NCBI RefSeq assembly: GCF_003627795.1
Contig: NZ_CP032684.1
Location: 2,457,001-2,521,000, forward strand
DNA: 64,000 nt
Origin: Rhizobium sp. CCGE531
Lineage (GTDB): Bacteria; Pseudomonadota; Alphaproteobacteria; Rhizobiales; Rhizobiaceae
Reading direction: 5' to 3'
The notes beneath the pieces were generated by a model. It worked only from the letters and a program-made list of their open reading frames with translations. It did no database searches and was not told the origin of the DNA. The position numbers and the translations under genes were made by a program. Below are positions 56,620 through 64,000 of the stretch, piece by piece (position 1 is the first letter of the stretch; each line of letters opens with the position of its first letter).

Positions 56620-58080
56620 CTAAAGCCCCTGATGGGTGTGGAGGCCCGTGTCGGAAAATGCGGGGAACTTGTCAAGCAAGCCCGCCACGATCTTTCCAAA
56701 CCCCATTCCCAGCGACGATTTCACCATCAAGACGTCGCCGGGGGCGACTGAATTGAGCGCGAATTCCGAGAGCTCCTCCGTCGTCTCGCGGTATTCGACA
56801 TGAACACTTTCCGGCAGCTCATCCCTTAAAGCCGCCATCTCCGGACCGGCCAGCCAGACATGCTCGATACCGGCCGCCAGCAGCGGTCCGGCAAGATTGG
56901 CATGCACGCGCTGGGCATAGTCCCCCATTTCCAACATATCGCCGAGAACGGCGATCCGCCTGCCCAGCCGTCCACCCAGCCCCGCATGCGGCGAGGTCGT
57001 CGCCAGCAGTTCGATGGCCGCGCGCATGGATGCGGGATTGGCGTTATAGCTCTCGTCGATCAGCGTGAAGTGACCGTTGCCGATCGCCCGCTTGTGGCGC
57101 TGTCCCCGGCCCTTTTCCGGCTGCAGGTCCGCCAGGGCATCGACAGCCTCGTCGAGATCGGCCTCCACGAGCATGACGGCGCCGAGCACGGCAAGCGCAT
57201 TTTCGGCGATATGGCGGCCCGGTGCGCCGAGCGCCACTTCGATGGTCTCGCCGCCGATCGTCAGCCAAAGCGTCGAATTTTCTTCCGAGGCATTGAATTC
57301 CGCAAGGCGCACATCGGCCTTGGCATGCTGGCCGAAGCTGTGCACATGCTCGATGCCGGCCGTCAGCGCCGCATGTTCCAGCATCTCGAACTGATCGTTA
57401 TCGTGGTTGAGAATGGCGTGACCGCCCGGCACGACACCGTCAAAAATCTCGGCCTTGGCGGCAGCGATCTCGCTGATGCTGTTGAAATTGCCGAGATGAG
57501 CCGGCGCGATCGTGGTGATGATCGCCACATGCGGCTGCACCATCTTGACCAGCGGACGAATTTCCCCGGGATGGTTCATGCCGACTTCGAAAATACCAAA
57601 ATCCGTATCTTCAGGCATGCGCGCCAGAGTAAGCGGGACACCCCAATGATTGTTGAACGAGGCGACCGAGGCGTGCACCTTGCCCGAGGGTGTCAGTGCG
57701 CGCCGGAGCATTTCCTTCGTGGTGGTCTTGCCGACCGAACCTGTAACGGCGATGATCTTGGCCTGCGTACGCTGACGGGCGGCGACACCGAGCCGTGCAA
57801 GTGCCGCCAGCACATCGTCCACCACGATCTTCGGTACGGTCAGCCTGCCCATTGCCGGCAGACGCCCCTCGCTGATCACGATGAAAGCCGCGCCATTCGC
57901 CATTGCCAGATTGGCATAGTCATGGCCGTCGACGCGATCGCCCTTGATTGCAAAAAAAGCCTCGCCGGGCTGAATGGAACGACTGTCTATGGAAATGCCC
58001 GTAATGCCCTCTGGCAGTCCTCCGAAGGAGCGGCCGGAGATTGCGGTGATCATATCATCAGTTGTCCATAACCAGCTCAA
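56620..58080 (-). CDS. murF: UDP-N-acetylmuramoyl-tripeptide--D-alanyl-D-alanine ligase
   Basis: 486 residues with a TTG start at 58080 ([17 protein letters not shown]) that overlaps the murE stop (TTGA); GGAGGA lies nine bases upstream. [20 protein letters not shown] is the P-loop, [20 protein letters not shown] and [20 protein letters not shown] follow, and [20 protein letters not shown] is the adenine/carbamate region. It adds D-Ala-D-Ala to the tripeptide. An ATG at residue 10 is possible, but the conserved N-terminus supports the TTG. Confidence 0.96.
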   Translation of the reverse strand: MSWLWTTDDMITAISGRSFGGLPEGITGISIDSRSIQPGEAFFAIKGDRVDGHDYANLAMANGAAFIVISEGRLPAMGRLTVPKIVVDDVLAALARLGVAARQRTQAKIIAVTGSVGKTTTKEMLRRALTPSGKVHASVASFNNHWGVPLTLARMPEDTDFGIFEVGMNHPGEIRPLVKMVQPHVAIITTIAPAHLGNFNSISEIAAAKAEIFDGVVPGGHAILNHDNDQFEMLEHAALTAGIEHVHSFGQHAKADVRLAEFNASEENSTLWLTIGGETIEVALGAPGRHIAENALAVLGAVMLVEADLDEAVDALADLQPEKGRGQRHKRAIGNGHFTLIDESYNANPASMRAAIELLATTSPHAGLGGRLGRRIAVLGDMLEMGDYAQRVHANLAGPLLAAGIEHVWLAGPEMAALRDELPESVHVEYRETTEELSEFALNSVAPGDVLMVKSSLGMGFGKIVAGLLDKFPAFSDTGLHTHQGL

Positions 58081-59540
58081 AACTTCAAATCCTCCAATGC
58101 TTTGCGCAATTCGGCATGGTCCGAGAACGGCAGCGTGACGCCGCCGATCGTCTGACCTTCCTCATGCCCCTTGCCGGCGACGATCAGCGTGTCGCCGGAT
58201 TTCAGCAGGCCGACCGCCTTGCGGATCGCTTCGGCACGATCGCCGATCTCCGTCGCGCAGGCGGCAGCCGTCATGATTTCGGCACGGATCGTTGCCGGAT
58301 TCTCGGATCGTGGATTGTCGTCGGTGACGACGACGACATCGGCGAGACGGCAGGCAATCTCACCCATGATCGGCCGCTTGCCGCGATCACGATCGCCGCC
58401 GCAACCGAAGACGACAATGACGCGGCCCGTCGTGAACGGCCGCACCGAATTCAGGACATTTTCGAGCGCATCCGGCTTGTGGGCATAGTCAACATAGGCA
58501 AGCGCGCCATCATGCGTGTGACCGACAAGCTCCAGGCGACCGGATGCACCGACAAGCTTTTCCAATGCCGCCATGGCGATCGGCGCCGCGACGCCCGTCG
58601 AGATGGCAAGGCCGGCGGCGACAAGCGCATTGGCGATCTGGAAATCCCCAGCCAACGGGATATGGACTTCGAAGATATCGTCGCCGACATGCACCTCGGC
58701 GATCTGCTTGTGGCGAAAATGCTCGACGCGCTTCAACGTCAGGAAATCGCCCTTGCGGCCGACGGTGCGCACGTCCTGTCCCGCATCGCGGGCAGCGGCA
58801 ATCGCCTGAGGGGACCAGGCATCGTCAGCAAAAATGACGGCCGGCGAGCCCTTCGGCAGCAAATCCCGGAACAGCCGCATCTTGGCGGCCATATAGTCCT
58901 CAACCGTCGGATGATAATCCATGTGGTCACGGCCGAGATTGGTGAAAGCGGCGGCAGCAAGCCTCACACCATCAAGCCGGAATTGATCGAGACCATGGCT
59001 GGAGGCTTCCATGGCTGCATGGGTCACGCCTTCCTCGGCGAGCTCGGCCAGCAGCTTGTGCAGCGATACCGGATCAGGTGTCGTCAGAGCGCCATATTCG
59101 TTGCGGGTCGGCGATACGACGCCGGTCGTGCCGATCATGGCGGCCGGATGACCGGCATGGGCCCAGATCTGGCGCGTGAAGGAAGCAACCGAGGTCTTGC
59201 CGGCGGTACCAGTCACCGCCACCATCGTTTCCGGCTGCCGTCCGTAGAAGCGCGAAGCGGAGACGGCAAGAAACCGACGCGGCTCGGAAACCGAGAGCAC
59301 GGGCACGCCGCCGGCATCGGCCCCATGGCCCGCGACGACAACCGACGCTCCGCGAGAAACGGCATCTGCGATGAAACTCGCTCCATCAGCCTTCGTGCCA
59401 GCCACGGCGACAAATGCCACGCCGGGCGACACCTTCCGGCTGTCGGCAGAAATCCCGATTATCTCAAGATCGCCAAGCGTCCCGCCAATCTGTGTGTTGA
59501 GTTCCGAAAACGTATTTCCGGCAATTTCCCGCAAGTTCAT
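58077..59540 (-). CDS. murE: UDP-N-acetylmuramoyl-tripeptide synthetase (meso-DAP adding)
   Basis: 487 residues. [15 protein letters not shown] N-terminus ([20 protein letters not shown]), P-loop [40 protein letters not shown] and [20 protein letters not shown]. The DNPR motif shows that it adds meso-diaminopimelate, not lysine. The carbamylated Lys is in the [14 protein letters not shown] region. It ends in overlap with murF and starts about 66 bases after ftsI. Confidence 0.97.
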   Translation of the reverse strand: MNLREIAGNTFSELNTQIGGTLGDLEIIGISADSRKVSPGVAFVAVAGTKADGASFIADAVSRGASVVVAGHGADAGGVPVLSVSEPRRFLAVSASRFYGRQPETMVAVTGTAGKTSVASFTRQIWAHAGHPAAMIGTTGVVSPTRNEYGALTTPDPVSLHKLLAELAEEGVTHAAMEASSHGLDQFRLDGVRLAAAAFTNLGRDHMDYHPTVEDYMAAKMRLFRDLLPKGSPAVIFADDAWSPQAIAAARDAGQDVRTVGRKGDFLTLKRVEHFRHKQIAEVHVGDDIFEVHIPLAGDFQIANALVAAGLAISTGVAAPIAMAALEKLVGASGRLELVGHTHDGALAYVDYAHKPDALENVLNSVRPFTTGRVIVVFGCGGDRDRGKRPIMGEIACRLADVVVVTDDNPRSENPATIRAEIMTAAACATEIGDRAEAIRKAVGLLKSGDTLIVAGKGHEEGQTIGGVTLPFSDHAELRKALEDLKF

Positions 59541-59606
59541 CGAATGTACTTTTCGCCTTTTCGATCAGTCCGCCCCTCGCGAATCGACGTGTGTATTCTT
59601 TCACGC

Positions 59607-61358
59607 TTAATAAGACACCAGCAAGGCCGAGTTGCCGTTTCCAAAACTTGGCTGAATGCCGAGGATCGGTGCCGCCCGGGCGATGATGTCGCGGGCGATC
59701 GGCGCCGCGGTGTAGGCCGAGATCGTGCCGCCATGCTCACCGGTCTTCGGCTCGTCGCAGAAGGTCATGATGATGTATTGCGGATTATCGATCGGGAAAG
59801 CGGCCATGAAGGTGTTGAAGTTCAGCGTGTGGGAGTAACGGCCGTTGACCACCTTGTCGGCCGTGCCGGTCTTGCTGCCGACGTCGTAGCCCGGCACGCG
59901 GGCAGCGCGGCCAGATCCCTTCGAACCGTTGAAATCGAGGAGGAAGCGCACGTCGTCGCTGGTGCTTTTCTTGACGACGAGCTTGGCGATCTCATCCGCC
60001 TGCTCGCGGGTCCGGGGCAGGAAGGTCGGCTCGATCAGCTTGCCGCCGTTGACAAGCGCCGCGCCAGCGACGGCCGTCTGCAACGGCGTCGTCGAAACAC
60101 CGTGACCAAAGGAGATCGTGATCGAATTGATCTTCTTCCACACGCGTGGTTGCGTCGGCATTTTCACCTCAGGCAATTCGGTCTGCATCTTGGAGAGCAG
60201 GCCGATGCGGGTGAGGAATTCCTTGTGCGCGTCGATGCCGACGAGATCGGCGATCTTCGCCGTGCCGACGTTGGACGAGTACTGGAAGATTTCCGGAACG
60301 GTCAGCACGCGATGCTGGCCGTGGAAGTCGTGAATGGTAAAGCCGCCGATGCGAATCGGGTTGGTGGCGTCGAAAGCGTCACGCAGCGTGACTTTGCCGG
60401 AATCGAGCGCCATCGCCATGGTAAAGGTCTTGAAGGTCGATCCCATTTCGAACGTGCCGTTCGTCATGCGATTGAGCCAGCCTTCAGCAGCACCTTCGTT
60501 CGGGTAGTTCGGATCGAAATCGGGCGCGGACGCCATGGCGACCACTTCGCCGGTACGGACATTGACCACCGCCGCGCCGGCACCCTTCGCCTGGAAATTC
60601 TTGACGGCGTTGACGACGGCATCATGGACGATGTCCTGCACGCGCAGATCAATCGACAGTTTCACCGGTTGCAGCGGCTGGTCGTTGGTCATGCCCGCGG
60701 CGGCGAGGTCGGCGAGCCCCTGGTCGTCGATATATTTCTCCATGCCGGCAACGCCGCGGTTGTCGATATTGACGTAGCCGAGAATATGAGCCGCGGTCGA
60801 GCCGCCGGGATAGAAGCGGCGCTTCTCCGGGCGGAAGCCGATGCCGGGAATGCCGAGCGCCAGGATCTGGCTTTGCTGTTTCGGCGTCAGCTGCCGCCGC
60901 AGCCAGGCGAAATGGGAGCTCTTTGCCGAAAGCTTCTTATAGGTGGACTTGGCATCCAGATCCGGCAGGACCTTGTGCAGCTCCTCGACGGCCTCATCCG
61001 GATCGATGATCTTGTTCGGCTCGGCAAACAGCGAGACGGTACGGATGTCCGTTGCCAGAAGAGCGCCGTTGCGATCGACGATGTCGGGCCGCGACGCCAT
61101 AAGGCGATCCGGCGGCAAAATGCTTGACGTCGTATCCGGCGGCGTCATGGCGAACTGGGCAAGACGAGCACCGACTACGCAATAGACCGCGATGAAACTT
61201 GCCACCAGCAGAACGACGCGGCTCTTGGCCTGGGTGGCCTTGCGCTTGCGGGCACCTTCGAAGGTCGAGCGCGAAAAGCCGTCGCTCGGTCTATTGTTGC
61301 CGTCGGTGGAGAAGTGCGCCTTGCTCTTCAGGACCATGATGCGAGAAAGAAAAGACAT
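59607..61358 (-). CDS. ftsI: Septal transpeptidase FtsI (PBP3)
   Basis: 583 residues. A basic cytoplasmic tail and one membrane segment (VVLLVASFIAVYCVVGARLA, about residues 48-68) are followed by a pedestal domain and a transpeptidase domain. The catalytic Ser307 is in EMGSTFKTFTMAMAL (SxxK), SSN lies in FQYSSNVGTAKIAD, and KTG in GSKTGTADKVVNG. It crosslinks septal peptidoglycan with FtsW and is a target of beta-lactams. Its ATG shares one base with the ftsL stop (TAATG). Confidence 0.97.
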   Translation of the reverse strand: MSFLSRIMVLKSKAHFSTDGNNRPSDGFSRSTFEGARKRKATQAKSRVVLLVASFIAVYCVVGARLAQFAMTPPDTTSSILPPDRLMASRPDIVDRNGALLATDIRTVSLFAEPNKIIDPDEAVEELHKVLPDLDAKSTYKKLSAKSSHFAWLRRQLTPKQQSQILALGIPGIGFRPEKRRFYPGGSTAAHILGYVNIDNRGVAGMEKYIDDQGLADLAAAGMTNDQPLQPVKLSIDLRVQDIVHDAVVNAVKNFQAKGAGAAVVNVRTGEVVAMASAPDFDPNYPNEGAAEGWLNRMTNGTFEMGSTFKTFTMAMALDSGKVTLRDAFDATNPIRIGGFTIHDFHGQHRVLTVPEIFQYSSNVGTAKIADLVGIDAHKEFLTRIGLLSKMQTELPEVKMPTQPRVWKKINSITISFGHGVSTTPLQTAVAGAALVNGGKLIEPTFLPRTREQADEIAKLVVKKSTSDDVRFLLDFNGSKGSGRAARVPGYDVGSKTGTADKVVNGRYSHTLNFNTFMAAFPIDNPQYIIMTFCDEPKTGEHGGTISAYTAAPIARDIIARAAPILGIQPSFGNGNSALLVSY

Positions 61359-61873
61359 TATTCGTCCACCGATCCCGTTGCGATATTGTCGATGTCTGGT
61401 TTCTTGCGCTTCGCCACGACGGGTGTCTTTGGCCGTGGCGCGGGAGCGGCGGCCACATCCGCAATGGCCTTCCTGATCTGCGCGTCGGTCGTATCGCCGC
61501 TCTTGGAGGCTGCGGATGCATTGCCCTTGGTGGGTTTGCCGCTTTTCGGATCGTTGGATGCCGTCACCGTCGGCGGCGGAAGCTGCGAGCGCAGCATCGG
61601 CATCTCGCTCGGCTGAACGATCGCGGTCGAGAGCGTCGGTTGCAGCTGAAGCTCGCCACTATAGGCGTTGACGAGCTTTTCAAGACGGTTCGGCTGTGAG
61701 ACCAGCGCCCAGTCCGCCTTCAGAAGCTCGATCGTGTCCTTCTCAAGCTTGATTTCGGATTCGAGACGACGAACCTCCTCCAGCTTCAACTCGGCACGAT
61801 GCTTGATCGTATAGGTCACGCTGGCCATGGCCGTCATGACTCCGATCAGCACGATGTCAAAAGTCTTTAGCAT
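61358..61873 (-). CDS. ftsL: FtsL-like cell division protein
   Basis: 171 residues from MLKTFDIVLIGVMTAMASVT at 61873. One N-terminal membrane helix is followed by a coiled coil (KHRAELKLEEVRRLESEIKL, EKDTIELLKADWALVSQPNR, then LEKLVNAYSGELQLQ). The rest is a low-complexity Pro/Ala/Ser tail. It is longer than E. coli FtsL (121 residues) because of this tail, which is typical for Rhizobiales. It bridges FtsQ/FtsB and FtsI. It lies between rsmH (one base) and ftsI (one-base overlap). Confidence 0.88.
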   Translation of the reverse strand: MLKTFDIVLIGVMTAMASVTYTIKHRAELKLEEVRRLESEIKLEKDTIELLKADWALVSQPNRLEKLVNAYSGELQLQPTLSTAIVQPSEMPMLRSQLPPPTVTASNDPKSGKPTKGNASAASKSGDTTDAQIRKAIADVAAAPAPRPKTPVVAKRKKPDIDNIATGSVDE

Positions 61874-61874
61874 C

Positions 61875-62900
61875 TCAACCTCCGAGCTTTCCGAGACTGG
61901 CGAGATTGGGCAGATCGAAGATCGAAAGATCGGCAGCTTCGGCTGGCGCGGCGGTGCGAAGCCCCGCACGCAGCTTGGCCGAGCGAGCGCGCGGATTGGC
62001 TTCAGCCTCGGCATCGCTCGCGGAGATCATCGACTTGCCGACCGGCTCGAAGGTGGCAGGCCGCTCACTTACTATCGGCATGTGGCGCGACCCGGCGGCA
62101 CGGCCTGAGCGATCGGCAAAGAATTTCTTGACGATCCGGTCTTCCAGCGAATGGAAGGTCACCACGACAAGGCGCCCGCCCGGCTTGAGGGCGCGCTCGG
62201 CTTCAAACAGTGCCTGGGCCAACTCGCCGAGCTCGTCGTTGACGAAAATGCGCAAGGCCTGGAAGACCCTTGTCGCCGGATGAATTTTGTCCTTCGCCTT
62301 TCGCGGCGTCACGATCTCGATCAGACCGGCCAAATCACGAGTGGTCACGAAAGGAGCCTCCGCACGCCGTTTCTCGATCGCATGCGCGATGCGCGGCGCC
62401 TGCTTTTCCTCGCCCAGAAACACAAAGATGCGAATGAGATCGGCGAGCTTGGCGCGATTGACGACATCGGCAGCCGACACGCCGCTTGCCGACATGCGCA
62501 TGTCGAGCGGACCGTTCTTGTTGAAAGAAAAACCGCGCTCGGCCTCGTCGATCTGCATGGAAGAAACGCCGATATCGAGCACGATACCATCAAGGCCGCT
62601 CGCCGGCGCATGATCGGCCAGCTCCGAAAACTGCGACTGGATGAGATTGAGATGGCCGGCATGGGTAGAAACGAGCGCCTGCCCCGCCGCAATCGCCGTC
62701 GGGTCGCGATCAAGCGCGATCACATCGGCGCCGGCGGCAAGGATGGCCGACGTATAGCCGCCCGCCCCGAACGTTCCATCAAGGATGATCCGGCCAGGCG
62801 CGGGGGCAAGCGCCTCGAGCACCTCGGAAAGAAGAACCGGAATGTGGCGAACTGGTCCGCCATCGGCATCAGAAGAACCTCCGCCTGAATTCGCCGCCAT
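61875..62900 (-). CDS. rsmH: 16S rRNA (cytosine1402-N4)-methyltransferase
   Basis: 341 residues from [20 protein letters not shown] at 62900. A much longer frame back to 63542 runs antisense-like through mraZ and is not real. [36 protein letters not shown] as SAM motif, [28 protein letters not shown] and [18 protein letters not shown] are diagnostic of RsmH (MraW). It methylates C1402 in the ribosomal P site. It is second in the dcw cluster, 14 bases after mraZ. Confidence 0.97.
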   Translation of the reverse strand: MAANSGGGSSDADGGPVRHIPVLLSEVLEALAPAPGRIILDGTFGAGGYTSAILAAGADVIALDRDPTAIAAGQALVSTHAGHLNLIQSQFSELADHAPASGLDGIVLDIGVSSMQIDEAERGFSFNKNGPLDMRMSASGVSAADVVNRAKLADLIRIFVFLGEEKQAPRIAHAIEKRRAEAPFVTTRDLAGLIEIVTPRKAKDKIHPATRVFQALRIFVNDELGELAQALFEAERALKPGGRLVVVTFHSLEDRIVKKFFADRSGRAAGSRHMPIVSERPATFEPVGKSMISASDAEAEANPRARSAKLRAGLRTAAPAEAADLSIFDLPNLASLGKLGG

Positions 62901-62914
62901 TCCGTTTCCCCGCT

Positions 62915-63355
62915 CTATTCCGAGCGCCTGCCCGCCAGCCTGCGCTCCTCTCGTGCCTGCGCCTGCAAGGCCAGGAAGACCTCCGGTCGCCACAATTGAA
63001 AATGATCCGCCCGACCGACGAAGGTCACTTCGCCCGCAATGCCGGTGAAGTCGCGGATGAAATCCGTGACCATCAACCGCCCTTCCGCGTCGAGCTTCAC
63101 AAAGACCCCGCCCCCATGAATGAGGAGCGACATCTGATTTGCCGCCGGCGAAAACGGATCGTCCGCCGCAATCTGACGCTCGAACCGATCGAGCAGATCG
63201 AGACCGCCGACGCTGATCGCCGGAAATACAAAATCCTGGAAGCAATACAGCTCCTGGATATTGCGCTCGGCCAGCACGGAACGAAATGCCGCCGGCACGG
63301 AAACCCGCCCCTTGGTATCGATCCGGTTGGTCGCGTTTGACAGGAAGCGGTTCAT
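62915..63355 (-). CDS. mraZ: Transcriptional regulator MraZ
   Basis: 146 residues from [20 protein letters not shown] at 63355; a GTG at 63367 would add four. Two AbrB/SpoVT-like SWAP domains are present: [20 protein letters not shown], and [20 protein letters not shown]. It forms a ring and binds direct repeats upstream of its own operon, repressing the dcw genes in E. coli. It is the first gene of the division cluster here, and four TGGGN repeats lie about 180-210 bases upstream. Confidence 0.95.
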   Translation of the reverse strand: MNRFLSNATNRIDTKGRVSVPAAFRSVLAERNIQELYCFQDFVFPAISVGGLDLLDRFERQIAADDPFSPAANQMSLLIHGGGVFVKLDAEGRLMVTDFIRDFTGIAGEVTFVGRADHFQLWRPEVFLALQAQAREERRLAGRRSE

Positions 63356-63531
63356 GACGCGAAACACCCGTCCCCCACGACCCGCAGGCAGCTACACGCT
63401 CGCAGGCACAGCCAAAATCGGACACAGCTTCGCAAGCCGAAAGAGCCGATGCTCCTTCGACGCTTCCGGAACGGAAGCAATCACGGCCTTGCGATGATTG
63501 GGCACTGGTTTGCCCGTATGCAGTGTTCTTT

Positions 63532-63566
63532 TGGGATACCATGGGACCATATGGGCGTCAATGGGA
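63532..63566 (+). promoter_or_regulatory. Four TGGGN repeats at 10-bp period, probable MraZ operator
   Basis: TGGGA (63532), TGGGA (63542), TGGGC (63552) and TGGGA (63562) are spaced exactly 10 bases apart, that is TGGGN with 5-base spacers. This matches the published E. coli MraZ site description. They read on the plus strand, opposite to mraZ, and lie 177-211 bases before its start. Confidence 0.75.
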
Positions 63567-63617
63567 TGAAGCCACGTCTGGCATGGCATCAGCTCGAATA
63601 TTCATAAGCCGTTAAGT

Positions 63618-63633
63618 TTAACGAAAGGTTAGG
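63618..63633 (+). promoter_or_regulatory. CtrA-like motif upstream of mraZ
   Basis: TTAA-CGAAAGG-TTAGG differs by two bases from TTAA-N7-TTAAC. It is adjacent to a GTTAA-GT-TTAAC palindrome (63611-63622). Position in the dcw promoter region makes it plausible but unproven. Confidence 0.3.
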
Positions 63634-63792
63634 ATCGACCTCAGCCGACGTCCCGAAACGGATTGTTTTCACAGGCGAAACGCCCCGCCTGCCAGGGCCG
63701 CAAACCTTGGAAATCCAAGGCATCCCGCCATTCCCGAAATTATTTGCGGAAAGCGGGAAACACGCCTTTCCTGCAAGCGCGATGATTTGCCA

Positions 63793-64000
63793 GTTGGCCT
63801 GTAAGCCGGGTTCTGTATGGCTCCGGCCGAGGCCGGAACGTGGCAGCCATTCATCTGGGACGGCGCTTGCGCGACGCCTCATGCAACCCACCCGGATGAC
63901 CGGCCCGGAAACGGGCTGGAACGCTTGCGCGCCCCGCGTCATCCCTATTCGGTTTTGCTCCCGGTGGGGTTTTCCGTGCCGTCGCTGTTGCCAGAGACGC
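63793..64000 (-). ncRNA. rnpB: RNase P RNA (class A), 3' part, cut by window edge
   Basis: Read on the minus strand the end is CAGAACCCGGCTTACAGGCC, the universally conserved 3' portion of bacterial RNase P RNA, preceded by CCCAGATGAATGGCTGCCAC and GGGTTGCATGAGGCG as in alphaproteobacteria. It catalyses 5' maturation of tRNAs. About 208 bases are present, so roughly the 5' half lies outside the window. It is adjacent to the dcw cluster, as in related rhizobia. Exact 3' end is approximate. Confidence 0.93.

Larger units (their letters stand above)
63356..63792. other. Intergenic region between mraZ and rnpB with promoter and MraZ boxes
   Basis: About 435 bases with no gene. It holds the four TGGGN repeats, a CtrA-like motif and, next to rnpB, an unassigned stretch after the RNase P 3' end. 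AAATCATCGCG to CTTGGAAATCCAAG at 63711-63724 is a small palindrome that might contribute to rnpB termination. Confidence 0.5.

Noticed and set aside
58062..61127. A plus-strand open frame of over 1000 codons opposite murE and ftsI
   Set aside because: Antisense shadow of murE and ftsI, His/Arg/Asp-rich with no domain.
61875..63542. A continuous 555-codon frame covering rsmH and the region upstream
   Set aside because: Only the part from 62900 matches RsmH. The upstream part overlaps mraZ in another frame and has a composition typical of non-coding frames.
63589..63942. A minus-strand frame inside the rnpB region
   Set aside because: It lies over the conserved RNase P RNA sequence and the promoter region, and has no protein similarity.

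Overview
The window is chromosomal DNA of a rhizobium (order Rhizobiales, most likely Rhizobium itself). The evidence is roughly 60 % GC coding sequence, a long FtsZ with a Q/P-rich linker, an alphaproteobacterial RNase P RNA, Agrobacterium-type gene families (DUF2000, an Atu4866-like fragment), and several copies of a two-palindrome intergenic repeat that looks like the rhizobial RIME family.

Layout. 1-5200: the 5' part of a FAD-linked oxidase gene (truncated by the window edge), then a polar amino-acid ABC transporter operon (binding protein, two permeases, ATPase), a convergent AraC-type regulator and a DUF2000 gene. 5217-7241: a RIME-like repeat, an OmpA-domain lipoprotein and an isolated flagellin gene. 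7746-10211: a UvrD/PcrA helicase. 10212-11515: a sharply AT-rich two-gene cassette (unknown protein plus pentapeptide-repeat protein) that is clearly foreign. 11527-15200: HxlR/GST pair, an IS200-type element, a scar where fragments of two genes on opposite strands meet, and an SDR/TetR pair. 15322-18743: FHS sugar permease, nicotinamidase, another RIME-like repeat, glycosyltransferase. 18750-23596: flippase-like protein, panC-panB, DUF2164, azlC-azlD. 23645-29736: M24 aminopeptidase, a structured small RNA with anti-Shine-Dalgarno loops, a prmA/monooxygenase/SCO operon and a lone cheW. 30013-37395: creA, an ArsR/SRPBCC pair, a GNAT acetyltransferase, a small lipoprotein, ligA, a beta-hydroxyacid dehydrogenase and a divergent LysR gene.

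37421-64000 is the cell-envelope and division block on the minus strand. Read in transcription order it is rnpB (3' part), mraZ, rsmH, ftsL, ftsI, murE, murF, mraY, murD, ftsW, murG, murC, murB, then an inserted plus-strand MFS gene and aqpZ, then ddl, ftsQ, ftsA, ftsZ, lpxC, bamD, recN. These genes make lipid II from UDP-MurNAc (murC-F, ddl, mraY, murG), polymerise it at the septum (ftsW, ftsI, ftsL, ftsQ), build the Z-ring (ftsA, ftsZ), and supply lipid A (lpxC) and outer-membrane proteins (bamD). Many adjacent genes overlap by 1-13 bases, which implies translational coupling. Four TGGGN repeats at a 10-bp period upstream of mraZ match the known form of MraZ operators.

The points most worth following up are the AT-rich two-gene cassette, the anti-SD-loop small RNA at about 25995-26129, the RIME-like repeat family, and the split dcw cluster with its own promoter region upstream of ddl.
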